From the NCBI GenBank assembly GCA_914767715.1, contig OU612067.1:21738162-21802161 (forward strand): a stretch of DNA of 64,000 nucleotides, read 5' to 3'. The notes beneath the pieces are model-generated. The model was not told the origin of the DNA. It worked only from the letters and a program-made list of their open reading frames with translations, and searched no databases. Below, piece after piece: positions 15,101 through 25,830 of the stretch. Position 1 is the first letter of the stretch; each line of letters starts with the position of its first letter. This stretch comes from Membranipora membranacea. Its lineage: Eukaryota > Bryozoa > Gymnolaemata > Cheilostomatida > Membraniporidae. The position numbers and the translations under genes were made by a program.

Positions 15101-16090
15101 TATTACCTGACACATTTAATGTCTCTAGAGCAGTCAGTGAGCCGATACTATAATATATATATAAAGATAAGTAAGACTAACAATGAGAAGAAAACTCACT
15201 GTGGCAACTTAAAATAAATCATGGTGGTAATGACTTATTCAAACTTATATTCAAATTTTATCATAAGTAAGCTGCATACTTATAATGTATAAATTACCCA
15301 CCTTTCTGGTAATGTTGATACTGATAGATTACAGTATGACACATCTAAGACCTTCAATGACCTCATCATACCAATACTATCAGGTAATGTGTGTAGATTC
15401 ATATTACCTGACACATTTAACGTCTCTAGAGCAGTTAGTGAGCCGATACTATAATATATATAAAGATAAGTAAGACTAACAATGAGAAGATAACTCACTG
15501 TCGCAACTTAAAATAAATCATGGTGGTAATGACTTATTCAAACTTATATTCCAATTTTATCATAAATAAGCTGCATACTTATAATGTATAAATTACCCAC
15601 CTCTCTGGTAATGCTGATAGATCACAGTACAGCACAGTTAAACTCTTTAATGACCTCATCATACCAATACTATCAGGTAATGTGTGTAGATTCTCATTAT
15701 ATGTCACATCTAACGTCTCTAGAGCAGTCAGTGAGCCGATACTATAATATATAAAGATAGGTGAGACTAACAATGAGACGAAAACTCACTGTCGCAACTT
15801 AAAATAAATCATGGTGGTAATGACTTATTCAAACTTATATTCCAATTTTATCATAAATAAGCTGCATACATATAATGTATAAATTACCCACCTTTCTGGT
15901 AATGCTGACAGATCACAGTATGACACACCTAAGACCTTCAATGACCTCATCATACATATACTATCAGGTAATGTGTGTAGATTCTTACTATTTGACACAT
16001 TTAACTTCTCTAGAGCTGTCAGTGAGCAAAGACTGTAATATACAAAAATAAAGGTGAGGGTAACTATTAGAATATATCTCATAATCACAA
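3160..16090 (-). repeat. tandem array of 44 LRR exon-intron units (about 293 bp)
   Basis: Unit period is 291-299 bp: a 141-nt exon plus an intron of about 150 bp. The intron begins GTGGGTAATTTATACATTAT and ends in a TA-rich acceptor (TATATTATAG). Introns fall into a few near-identical types, for example those with AATCTTGACCATCATG and those with AAGTCATTACCACCATG. Intron similarity is as high as exon similarity, so whole units were duplicated rather than exons alone. At the low-coordinate end the last unit stops in its intron near 3160. At the high end unit 44 (15892-16032) is the most divergent, with an acceptor ending TATTACAG. Confidence 0.95.
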
Positions 16091-17301
16091 TTTATATTAA
16101 ATTATCCCTTCTTCATTTACGGTGTGTAGAAAAAATGCAAAGCTTAGAGGCCAGAGAGCAGTGCGCATTCTATGAAATCAATACACAAAACAAATATCGC
16201 ACCACGAGTAGTGTGCTCATGTCAGAGCACAGCAGCACTTTGTGAAAACAAAGCGAACGTTGAGTAAGTGTGGTCATGTCAGTGAGTGCAGAGTTAATTT
16301 TGGAAAATAAGCTTTATAAATATCGACAAGATATTATCTTATAATGGGAATAACCACTTGTCAGTGCTGGGCGAAATAAATATAAATATCGATATTCATT
16401 TCCCGAATGAAATATCTGCATCGAGTACATCGAACCAAGGAGTTAAAGACAAGGAGATGCAACAAAGACAGCTTCCTTGATTTTGAAGAACTACCCTAAT
16501 TTAAACAACTATAAAGCTTTACTTCAGAGTTTTCTCCCCTTGTGAGGAGGAGAGACAACTACCGACAGTGTGAAATTATGACATAAATATTACTGCCGGA
16601 TACATTGTGAGAGATTATCTCAGTATTTGGAGTTTTGTGTTGATAAAACAGCTAGAGGAAAATTGGTCAAGAGTGAGGCGGTGTAATGGCTCAGTGGCTT
16701 CAAGACACAGCTGTCAGATCTGCAACCATGGAGGCTCGCACAAAATGTCAGATTTTAGCCAAAGACTCTTATAAAACTCGAACACTGTATCACACAATAC
16801 TTATGCAAGGCATAATAAGTTTGTCATTGACGGTATCCATACATTTTCCAAATTTCAATTTCCCACCAAGCCCTCCTCTCATCTCCTGTTATCCCAGCAA
16901 GACATTTCCCATCAGGATGTTGCTTGCTATTTCAACAAGACATTTTCCCACTAACCCTTATCCCACTGTTACTTCTTTCAAAGGCCGCGCCTTCAACTCA
17001 ATGCTGGTAGCCTTTTTTAATTTTATGGTTATGTTTGATGTGAGACTTCCCCACAAACAAAATGCTTACAAAAAAACCTACCTCTGTAGCTGATGTTTGT
17101 CGGAGATCCTCTCGAGCCTGAGAGCTGTCAGATGAGGTACCAGCTGATCTAGATTAGGAGGGATATCACCGCGAATAACCATGTGTGAGATCTGACGGTC
17201 ACAGGTAGCCGCTTCAAGTTCTGATAAGGTCATGGATCTGAACTCTTCATCTTTTATGTTATCAATTCTAGGCATTGCCATACCGTACCATACTCTGTAA
17301 C
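3292..17301 (-). CDS. giant leucine-rich-repeat gene of 45 recognised exons (partial)
   Basis: The most 5' exon found is 17301-17082. It is followed by 44 LRR exons whose low coordinates are 15892, 15601, 15302, 15007, 14716, 14423, 14130, 13835, 13542, 13247, 12954, 12661, 12368, 12075, 11784, 11493, 11200, 10907, 10614, 10323, 10032, 9740, 9448, 9149, 8854, 8563, 8270, 7977, 7682, 7389, 7094, 6801, 6508, 6215, 5922, 5629, 5338, 5046, 4754, 4461, 4168, 3876, 3584 and 3292. Each exon is 141 nt (147 at 15302 and 9149). Each starts after TATAG or ACAG and ends CAGAAAG before GTGGGT. All junctions are phase 2 (AG|T gives Ser), so the protein reads LPE-SIG across exons. Each exon gives two LRRs of 23-24 residues of the short SHOC2/plant-like type (LPxSIGxLxxLxxLxV). 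Predicted LRR length is about 2,070 residues. No signal peptide, membrane span or NACHT domain is visible. The 5' start and 3' end are not in view. Confidence 0.85.
12330..15780 (-). repeat. 12-unit block duplicated from about 6177-9627 (offset 6,153 bp)
   Basis: Units with exons at 12368 to 15601 repeat those at 6215 to 9448 in the same order with constant spacing of 6,153 bp. Differences are rare: for example GGTAATGC at 7105 against GATAATGC at 13258, and a Tyr codon at the variable Cys position near 7710 against Cys at 13863. The 6-nt exon insertion at 9149 recurs at 15302. Smaller nested copies also occur: 5046-5770 resembles 9740-10464 (offset 4,694), and 10032-10755 resembles 11493-12216 (offset 1,461). 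This indicates recent unequal exchange, or assembly duplication. Confidence 0.85.
16091..17081 (-). other. intron of the LRR gene, no other gene seen
   Basis: About 1 kb between the N-terminal exon and the first LRR exon of the array. A 135-codon plus-strand frame (16686-17093) has no recognisable motif and overlaps the N-terminal exon on the opposite strand. I treat it as chance. Confidence 0.5.
17082..17301 (-). CDS. N-terminal exon of the LRR gene
   Basis: 220-nt exon with acceptor CTCTAG after a pyrimidine-rich stretch and donor AG|GTAGGT. The peptide begins [20 protein letters not shown] and ends in an LRR-like strand ([20 protein letters not shown]). It enters in phase 1 and leaves in phase 2. 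The leaving AG joins the T of the exon at 15892-16032 to give Ser, continuing the LRR pattern. It could be the N-cap before the repeats. The reading frame is open across the acceptor and the entry phase is not zero, so at least one upstream exon is likely. I do not recognise the family. Confidence 0.7.
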
Positions 17302-18094
17302 CTAGAGAAAGGGAAACAGAAAATATAAACTAAACCGAATAATATATTTATTTTGAGAGATCTTCAGCTCTCACAGCTTGGACCAGGATGAGCCAGGAGC
17401 CTCAATAGAATAAGGGGGGGGGGGAAAGCTATGAGATCTCAAGTCCTCACAGCTCATACTCAGGCAGAGATTGACAGCAGATGCTATCAAGACTAAGACA
17501 CCCAACTAAGACTCTTGAGAAATCACCACCCTCGTCTAATCGCCTTTATATTCTAAAAATCCTACATGAAAAACTCCTTTGTTTTGGTTTTTCGCTGTTA
17601 AATTATCTTGATTGAGTGATAAGCAAAATCCTATCTCCGCTTTTTGAGAGAAACGAGGGTTTAACACAATTGATGTAAAATTACATTATTTAAATTGGAC
17701 GATAAGTCGAAATCCACTTTCCGTTTTTTCAAGAGTTTTTGCAAGAGTTTTTGCAGTCTTATTTTTAAATTAAATTGATTCTTGAGCAAACGCATTTTCC
17801 GTTTTTATGCCCATGCCTACCCACAGTGATGAAACCGGGTAAACATCAAGCTTGGGCAGTTCTGGTTGGAGAGCTGTAGTATGGCAAAGATTGCTTTTTT
17901 TTGGTAAATTACTGTTTAGTGTTTAATTTAATTTACTATTCAAGAATAAAATTCATTTGAATATGGAAAACTCATCTAAACCATGTGTTATTAGTAATTT
18001 GAGTATGCACCTTTACGTAACAAAATTCGAAAAACAAATGTCCTGGATAAATTTAAGTAGCTAAACAAAACACCTTTTGTACCGAGTTGCATCC
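17302..18094. other. non-coding stretch
   Basis: Contains a homopolymer G run near 17415-17427 and AT-rich DNA. Upstream exons of the LRR gene would be expected in this direction on the minus strand, but I could not identify one. Confidence 0.4.
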
Positions 18095-18295
18095 TTGTTG
18101 AACCCACAAACGTCGCAAACATCACAACGTCGCAATCTAGCGTTCCACTAACGTCGCAATCCCAAAAACGTTTCAACGAAAGGTTTTTATAACGTCGCAA
18201 ACCCAGTAATGTCGCAATTTTTAAATGTCGCAAATGCTCAAACCCACTAACGTTGCAAATATCGCAACTCAATAAAAATGCCGAGTTTTCTTCTC
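18095..18295 (+). repeat. dispersed repeat rich in AACGTCGCAA motifs, copy 1
   Basis: About 200 bp built of variants of AACGTCGCAA and AACCCACTAACG. An inverted copy lies at 27863-28065 and shares the flank that reads CCGAGTT(T/G) next to GCAACTC, so the whole segment is a mobile repeat, not a local tandem array. No coding sense is evident. Confidence 0.65.
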
Positions 18296-18995
18296 ATTGG
18301 ATGCAAATTGGTGATTAAAATTTGCTGTTGATAGGAGCATACAGACTTCAAAAGACTGTGGGAAGTTGAAATATTGTGCAAATTGCTATAAGAGAAAAAA
18401 TTTTCACTTCCTAGGATCATGATAAAAATTATTACCTTAGAAATAATTACTGCCGCCGATTATTGGATGCTTATAAATATTGGAGGCAGATATCAGCAAA
18501 CATGCCTAGCTTGAAATATACCGTCATGTTTGATATAGGCTATGCTAAAAGTTTTCAAGATGTAGTACACTGCTTGCAATATTTATAATGGAAAAATTGT
18601 TACACCAGTTATGCATGAACCACTTCATCTTCACTTTCCACCATAACATTGGGTAGTAGACAACGGTAAAAATATGAGTTTTCCTATTTTATTTTGTGAG
18701 GGAACAACTCTCATAAGTGAAAATGGTTTCCTTATCCGAGCATCATCGATTGCTACAATGTAACAGATCAGATTTTTTTCATGGGTAGAGGCAGGACACA
18801 TGGTGACCATATCGTGATCCAGGCACTTGCAGACATGCTGAGTATGCAAATACTCATTTAAACGTCTACTAAAAACTCAGATATTTTGATTCGACCTGAT
18901 GGTCCAGGCTTATTAGACTTAGACCCAAGTGAGCCATATATCGTCCTCCCTAAATTACCAAAAATGGAGAACACTATGTAGCACTTGGACAAGAT
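18296..18995. other. non-coding stretch
   Basis: AT-rich sequence without a supported exon. Short open frames of 60-70 codons are present but carry no motif. Confidence 0.35.
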
Positions 18996-19424
18996 TTGTC
19001 CGATTTTGTTATTGTCATTACAAGGTCACCGCAGATGAGACTTCAGACAGAGAGTAAAATTCATGTGACTCCTTTAACAAGGGTGCAGTCAACAGAATCA
19101 CCCCGAAGCTCCTTTGCAGCTATGGTTACATCACCCGTACAGGCCTCAGAAGACATGACAGAAAACTTGTTTGACCTTCCAGTGGAAATTTTACCAGTGA
19201 TATTTACTATGGTTGTCAACAATAACTTAAAACATACAAAAACACAAATATATCAGATGTTCCTGGACATACAAGAATTGCTTGGGTTTGTGTTAGCGTA
19301 TGTAACAAGACCTGTCCCATCCTTATTATCATTACCAATTCATTGTTCAACTGTGTCTTTCTGGAGATATCATCACTTTCTATATGTAAAGGAAAATGGG
19401 TGGGCTAAACTATTTGATCGATAA
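18996..19424 (+). CDS. hypothetical open frame, possibly a gene remnant
   Basis: 142-codon open frame. Around residue 60 it contains ENLFDLPVEILPVIFTMV, which vaguely resembles the start of an F-box (LPxEILxxIF). It then has a moderately hydrophobic tail and no second motif. No splice sites or neighbours support it, and it sits among repeats. It could be a fossil exon or chance. Confidence 0.25.
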   Translation: MSDFVIVITRSPQMRLQTESKIHVTPLTRVQSTESPRSSFAAMVTSPVQASEDMTENLFDLPVEILPVIFTMVVNNNLKHTKTQIYQMFLDIQELLGFVLAYVTRPVPSLLSLPIHCSTVSFWRYHHFLYVKENGWAKLFDR

Positions 19425-19710
19425 TGACTCCATTCCAAGGGAAGCAATTTATATGGATGCCTGCATGGAAAGGTGTTGAATCTGCAGAAACTTCCAGTAA
19501 TCTGAACCAGCCTGAGTGCGGTATCACGTGCCAGCAGCAAGAATATTGGGCTTATGATTGAGAATAAGAGATGGTCGATGGTACAATCATAGAGTTATCC
19601 CCATAGAGCTATTACTCACAGAATAATAACATTGCGTTTCCGGTGGAGGTGTGTGCACAGTGTCGGCCATATTGGATTTGGGGAGCAACACATAAACATT
19701 CCATTGTGCT

Positions 19711-20363
19711 CATGGGCCCCTGGGACTTACATGTCTTCACTTTGCCAATGTCCACTATCACCCACACAAAAAAAACCAAACAGGGTAAGACACACAAAAA
19801 ATATTTTTTACAACCTACCCTAAAATCTCTCACACTAACTCAGCCCTCCTTCCTCTTTCATTTGCTTCAGGTTTGAAGGTTCTAGCACCAACAGAGCTGA
19901 CTTTATGGACCAGAGAAAAAAATTGTTCCACAAAATCTGAGTAGGCTGAAAAGGCTGCATGAGTGTTGACATCCCCACATGATTATCGTACTTTTTTTTA
20001 TTTCACTAAATTGGTTCTTTTTACACTTATTTATGAGTTCTAAATTATATTCATTAATTTTTGAGCTTCTAATAAGCTATGAGAAATCATATGAGTGTAA
20101 AAAGAACCAATTTAGTGGAATAAAAAAAAGTACAACACTCATGCAGCCATTTCAGCCTACTCAGATTTTGTGGAACAATTTTTTTCTCTGGTCCATAAAG
20201 TCAGCTCCGTTTACGCTAGAAACTTCAAACCTGAAGCAAATGAAAGAGGAAGGAGGGCTGAGTTAGTGTGAGAGATTTCAAGGTAGGTTGTAAAAATTTG
20301 TTTTTTGGGTGGTTGATAGTGGACATTGGCAAAGTAAAGACATGTAAGTCCCAGGGGCCCATG
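19711..20363. mobile_element. 653-bp foldback MITE with 8-bp target duplication
   Basis: The two halves are inverted copies meeting near 20,040-20,080. The outer end reads CATGGGCCCCTGGGACTTAC and is matched by the reverse complement at 20363. Inner pairs include GAGGAAGGAGGGCTGAGTTA (20250) with its complement near 19838. The direct repeat ATTGTGCT flanks it at 19703-19710 and 20364-20371. An 8-bp duplication is typical of hAT-type transposition. Short open frames inside are palindrome by-products. Relatives lie at 44237-44352 and 54649-54742. Confidence 0.85.
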
Positions 20364-20555
20364 ATTGTGCTCTATAGTTGTGGTACAAAATTCATGGATA
20401 TCTCTAGGGTTTTTTCAATAGATCTCAACATCTGATGAACCCAGACATAGATTGAAGAACCCAGGTAAAGTACAAAGATCTCTTAGCTGTATTTCATGAT
20501 TTTGAACTCATTTTGAGTAAAATATATGGATATCTCAGTGAAGCATGGTCTTTGG

Positions 20556-21725
20556 GAAGAACTTGTTAGCCACATAGCAGGGTAGAAGGGGCGTGGCCTG
20601 ATACTCTTGTTTCATTGGTTTACTTATTTGTATACAGATATTGCGAAAGCACATGGTTATATTAGATGTATTTTATAGATGTTAGTGCCTTAATAATACT
20701 ACAAATACTCTCTATATGCTTATATGATGTAAGCCTTTGACAATTCACTAAAATAGCCAGCTAAGATCACCACACCCCCTGAACTCCCACATTAAAATAA
20801 AATACAAACAGAAAATATGCTTGAAGAGCAAAGATAGATAAATACCAGCCATCCAATGTAGAACCACCAAGAGAGAAAACACCTTTTTGAATGCTATTAC
20901 GATTTTTCAACTAATGCAGCTCAGACTCCTTTTATTTTGTTTTACTTATGTGCCGTACTTTCGATGCTATCAACCAATTACAGGATGGATATTAGAAATA
21001 AGGCAATAAACAAACTTCAAACTTCACTTAAACATTTACTAATTCCAACATTCAAGCTAGTGTTAGACTTTATATCACAAATAACAACTCGACGAAGCAA
21101 ATGAAAACTTCACTTAGTGAGCTGAATTTTGGTTAGTACCTTATTAATCATCCTAGTAGCCTCTTTAAAAACTGCACAAACATGGTCTCGGAGGATGCTG
21201 AATATTCCTTGCATTTTGCAGCCTCTATATGTTTTTATTCAAGTTGCGGCAAGTGCTACCTTACTTGCATTTAATAATAGATTACAACGTTCCATGCTGC
21301 TGTCACAAATATTGAGGTTATCAATGAGACACCACTGCTGGTGAATGATGGGAGCAAATAGCTGCAGATATATTCAACTTAGAGTTCGCATTTACCATAT
21401 TTGAATATAAGTATTGTAGAACAAGTTTGTTCCCTCTGTGGTCGCAGAGGGATATCCCTCCACCACAGAGGGAACAAACTGATGTATATATTTTAGATCC
21501 TTGTGACTTTAGCAAACACCGACTGCGCTTTGATTTAGGTCTCTAAGAGGTATTGTCAGTTATTCTAAGCTTTGCAACAATACCTACATTGAAACCATCA
21601 AATTTGTGATGAAAGAACATCGAAACATCCGAAATTACATTACATTAATTTGTGTCAATATATATATATATAGAAAATAGGGAGGCACGCCCTTTCTACC
21701 CTGCTATGTGGCTAACAAGTTCTTC
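20556..21725. mobile_element. 1.17-kb element with 40-bp terminal inverted repeats
   Basis: The left end (20556-20595) begins GAAGAACTTGTTAGCCACAT. The right end (21686-21725) is its reverse complement with one mismatch. The interior is AT-rich with a (TA)n run at 21658-21671 and no transposase-like frame, so it is non-autonomous if mobile. I found no clear target duplication. It contains the small hairpin at 21425-21479. Confidence 0.6.
21425..21479. repeat. 55-bp hairpin (GTTTGTTCCCTCTGTGGT arms)
   Basis: 18-bp perfect arms (21425-21442 and 21462-21479). The loop is itself partly palindromic (GAGGGATATCCCTC). It resembles the other mini hairpin elements in this window. No target duplication was recognised. 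Confidence 0.6.
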
Positions 21726-22719
21726 CGTCTTGGGAGGAAAAAGAAGTGTAACTGGAAGACAAGGTATGTCAAGTGCATAAATCTTACATATTCTGAGAAG
21801 CTGAGTTGTTTCCTATCACATGACATACACTAAAACATTTTCATTCTGCATCTAATTGGACTGGTGATTAGCAATCATTATTTGTTTGGATAGCAAGCAT
21901 GACTTTTTAGTTCTTCAATTTCATTCTTCATTTAATTTTGTTGTTGTCCAGCATTCCTATCCCCCCCTGATCCCATCATCTATTTGCCTTTCTATCTTCC
22001 TACAGCTAGCCCTGCATAATTGCGGGATTGAATGTAGAAAGACAAATAGAATGGTAAGATTACATCATTGTCAGCCAGCTAGCCAAATATATAATATAAT
22101 ATTAATTGGCACAATTGTAATTGTGTGTATTCATTCATTTCTTTCAGCAGCTAAGAACTGTAAGACAGTTTTGGATTACCCACATTCACTAAACAACAAG
22201 CAGGTGAGATGCCCGGAGGGAGCTTTTGCTGTGCAGTTAACTGCTCTAACTCTTCAAGTAATTCATCTAAAAAATTCCATGGGTGAGTTATTTTATATTA
22301 TAATTTACAATGATGTAGCTTGGATCCATAACAGCAATAGTTGGTGTAAAATTGAGTTTTGTAGGCACATGGAGGGTTGATTCCCCTACAGTGGTTTAGT
22401 GCCTCTCAAAAAACCACCACCAATCAACAAAAGAAGTTGTGTTTTTTGTTGGTTGCTTCCGGTTGGGGACTTTTTGGTGGGCACTCGACCACTGTTGGGG
22501 GATCAAACCTTCAATGGTGCCCATGACTGTTATTTTGTACTCTTTGCATTTGTCAGAGCAGAGCTTTTGAATTCAATACCACCAAAAATGTTACAATATC
22601 GTTCACGCCTATCATTAGACTCACGGATGTATTACCACTAGCGTGTTTGTGTAGTTATTGAATCAAACTTGAATACGTAATCAAAAAATAATCATTGTTA
22701 CAATGCATTGTTATTATAG
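21726..22719. other. upstream region of the THAP/P-element-like gene
   Basis: Non-coding as far as I can support. A 48-nt segment at 22006-22053 has exon-like borders (CTACAG before, GTAAGA after) and encodes a Cys-x3-Cys. Its phase does not fit the THAP exon that follows, so I do not join them. Confidence 0.35.
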
Positions 22720-22912
22720 ATTTCCACTGAAAGACCCTGAACTGACCAAAAGATGGGTGGTTGCGACAAAGAGAGAGGGCTTTAATCCTGGGAAGTCGAC
22801 AAAGCTGAGCTCCGACCATTTTAAAGACAATGATTACGCCGGAGTGCCAAAACAGTCATATCTAAAACCTGATGCCATTCCTTCTGTGTTCACTTTTCCA
22901 GCACATCTTATG
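22720..22912 (+). CDS. THAP-domain exon
   Basis: The exon starts after TTATTATAG and ends before GTATGA. It encodes RFPLKDPELTKRW, then LSSDHF and KPDAIPSVF, the Trp, His and AVPxxF-type landmarks of a THAP DNA-binding domain. Ser replaces the Cys expected three residues before the zinc-binding His. The upstream Cys-x2-4-Cys exon is missing from view. Confidence 0.75.
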
Positions 22913-23776
22913 GTATGATGAATATGGCATGAAGCACATAGCTTTAGCATTGCCATGCGGCCAATTAAAAAAAAGGGCCGCAGGGCAAGGCTACATAACT
23001 TTGACATTGAAGCCTAAATCTTTCCATCGGAAAAGAATTGTTAACTCTTTTTTTTATATGAGGAGTGTATCAGAACTACTAAATGGATTATTCAGATGAT
23101 TGAATTATTCAAATAATCAATTTCAATGATCAGAACCGACACTTTAGCTTTGTAGATTACACAAATATTGCACTCATTCATGTACATGTAGGCAATTCTC
23201 ATTCACAGAACATGTTAGTTGTGGCCTAACTTTGTTCCAGTTTTTGCTGCCTGTCTTTGTGTCTGAGTTTTTCTCATCGCTCACATCTCAGTGGCTGATA
23301 TTATATCAATCTTGTTGTTTGTAGCCTAAGCAGACCGAAGTCAGAACTGCACGGAAACGCAAAATATCCACAGAAGATTTGCCGAGCTCAGAGCCAGTTG
23401 TAGATGATAGCCCGACTCCAAGCTCCTCTAGTACTCCGCATGATCATAGTTACAGTGAGGATATAGGTACGTATACAACAGCAAACAAACATAGCTCATG
23501 CTCATAAAAATAATAATGAGTTTATTTGATATCCCGCTCATAGAGATCACACTATGATCCCGCTTAATGAACTCCAAGATAGGATAACTTCTAAGCGGCT
23601 GTATTTTTGTGGAATTTATAATTTAATGTGGTCGATGTAGATGTTTTAAATACCATAAATGTGTTTGTCTACATGTACTTTGGCATTTCTTCGGTCTATT
23701 ATAGTGGCAGGTAGTGTTATTCACAAAATGATAAGAACAAATATGAACGCAAGCAACTTGATTTTATATTTCACAG

Positions 23777-24911
23777 ATGTCGCAGTAAAAAAGTCTAAGG
23801 AGAGAACTAAGTTACTTGAAAGAAAAGTCAAAGCGTTATCCAACAAAGTGCGGAGGCAAACACAGCAAATCAACACCCTCAAATCTCTTTTGGTTGAGCT
23901 AAAAGAAAAACAGCTGCTACAAGCACACCCAGCCGCAATATTAGAACAATGCTTTGACGACAACATAATTGATGTCGTCAGGAATGAGTACGAGAACAGC
24001 TCTCGCCATAAAAAGGGTAGGCGTTATTCTGAAGAGACAAAACAGTTTGCTCTAACCTTACACTACTACAGCCCTCAAGCTTATGAGTTCTGCGGAGAAA
24101 AACTTTCCCTACCTCACTCGTCATCCCTCGAGCACTGGCTCAGTAATATAACATGTGAGCCCGGATTTCTATCTAATGTGATTGAGGAAGCAGCTAAGTC
24201 AAACATAAAAGACTTCTCCCTAGTTGTTGATAGTATGTCCCTCATGAAGACTACAACTTACTCGAACAGTCAGTTCTCAGGATACTGCGACTATGGCGGT
24301 GTTGTCGCGTCTGGCATCAGAGGCTTTTGTGTTCTTGCTGGTACCTCTGCACTACTCAGTAATGAAATACCCCGTGGGTTATTTTCTCGTTGACAAGGTA
24401 AATGCAGATATTCAAACCAGACTTGTGCAGAATCTTCTCAGCATAACTGCTGAGAAGGGAGTTCTTATACGTAATATAGCCTCCGATGGCGCCTCCGCCA
24501 ATATCGCCATGTTCTCAGCTCTTGGTGCTGATCTAGAAATACTCAATCCAAAGCCTTACTTTAATCATCCACAACTCGGCCACAGGGTCTACACTACCCT
24601 CGACATATGTCATATGCTTAAATTAGGCAGTAACACACTCGCTGACTATAAAGAACTGAAAGTTGACGGTAGGACTGAATCAATATATTGGAGTCACATT
24701 GTGCAACTATCATCGCTGCAAGATGACATTGGTTTACACCTGGGAAATAAACTATTGTCACAACATGTAGCGTGGCAGAAACAGAAGATGAAGGTGAAAT
24801 TGGCAGCTCAGACTTTCAGCCGTTCAGTGTCCGATGCTCTGGAGTTTCTCAAGCAAGCTGAAGTCCCAGTAATTGAAAAAATGCTCTGCCACTATAGAAT
24901 TCATACGTCAG
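23777..24911 (+). pseudogene. P-element-like transposase catalytic core exon
   Basis: Begins after TTTCACAG and ends TCAG before GTATAT. Residues 1-60 form a leucine/lysine-rich coiled coil (LLERKVKALSNKVRRQ). The RNase H-like fold follows, with both catalytic aspartates. Reading requires a frame change at about 24313-24320 and another at the A-run 24877-24882. Downstream of each the homology resumes at once, so both are point indels. Confidence 0.85.
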
Positions 24912-25830
24912 GTATATTCTCAAAACTTAGTGCATTCTTGCTGTGTGCTCCTGCTCGCTTTCTTTGAACAGTTAACGCTTAAAATCTCAAGAAGTGCTGC
25001 AAAATATCAATGTTTAAACCATTCGATATCGATTTTTCAAAAAGCGATATCTCGATATAGTTTGTCTCACTGGGATCTCTTAATTTCAGAAAATTTAGCG
25101 CCATTTTCCACAAGATACTCCAGGGATTACCTTGATTCAAGCCTATCTTTTCATAACAATGCTAGGTCAATATGGGTATAGTTGATCTCATATCAATGAT
25201 TTTATAATTTGTTCCAATACTATAACATTTAATGTTAGTTTCGATATCAAATTATTGATTACATATTTTTGGATTAATCTGAAATCTGTGTAGCACTAAG
25301 TTAAGTTTATGTTGTTGCTTGACACTTATGTTCTGTACTGTTCTTTCAGAGTTCTGCCATTGTTCCTCTACCTTTCAATCAGCATGTTACGGTGAGTGCT
25401 TGTTGTTAGACTCGACGTTTCCGTATTTTTGTAAAAAAAATTGTTGCTCGTAGTCGAATTGAGTCATAGATAGACCATGATAGAATTTTCATCATTCTCT
25501 GAAATGGTGCTATAAACATCTGTGAATCCCCACTTATCATTCAACCCACCCCAGCCAATGAATAAATAAGTAAATCAACTATCGTTTCATACCAATTTGA
25601 GTTTTTATCTTTGCTTGCAATGAGATCCATAATACAGAAATTTGGATCGCATTATTGCTTGTTCAAATCTGTGTAAGAGTAGTCTTCTCATGCCAACTTT
25701 CAATAGATATAAACTGCCACTAGCAGTTTAAGTGCATCTTTATCTCTTCTCCGTATTTACTTGGTGATTATTACCTATACAGCAATCTCTACATAATTGA
25801 CCAATACAATTACGTATTTCTTTTTCACAG
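24912..25830 (+). other. introns flanking a transposase microexon
   Basis: Contains the 42-nt microexon 25350-25391 (between TCTTTCAG and GTGAGT), which encodes SSAIVPLPFNQHVT in phase 0 and bridges IEFIRQ to MDIVFDILNS. Nothing else was recognised. Confidence 0.55.

Noticed and set aside
4151-15473. Many plus-strand 60-75-codon frames repeated through the LRR array ([11 protein letters not shown] type)
   Set aside because: They are exact antisense shadows of the LRR exons and introns. Their conservation follows from the repeat, and they end in intron sequence.
3160-16090. CRISPR-like regular array
   Set aside because: The ~293-bp unit contains a coding exon and a GT-AG intron. Repeats are far too long, there are no spacers or cas genes, and the genome is eukaryotic.
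16686-17093. 135-codon plus-strand frame
   Set aside because: No motif, low-complexity composition, and it overlaps a better supported exon on the minus strand.
19612-20266. Several small frames between 19.6 and 20.3 kb
   Set aside because: They lie inside the palindromic MITE and are matched by its inverted half. No coding signature.
22006-22053. Exon-like segment with Cys-x3-Cys as the missing THAP zinc half
   Set aside because: It ends in phase 0, whereas the THAP exon needs a phase-2 partner, and the spacing is not THAP-like.
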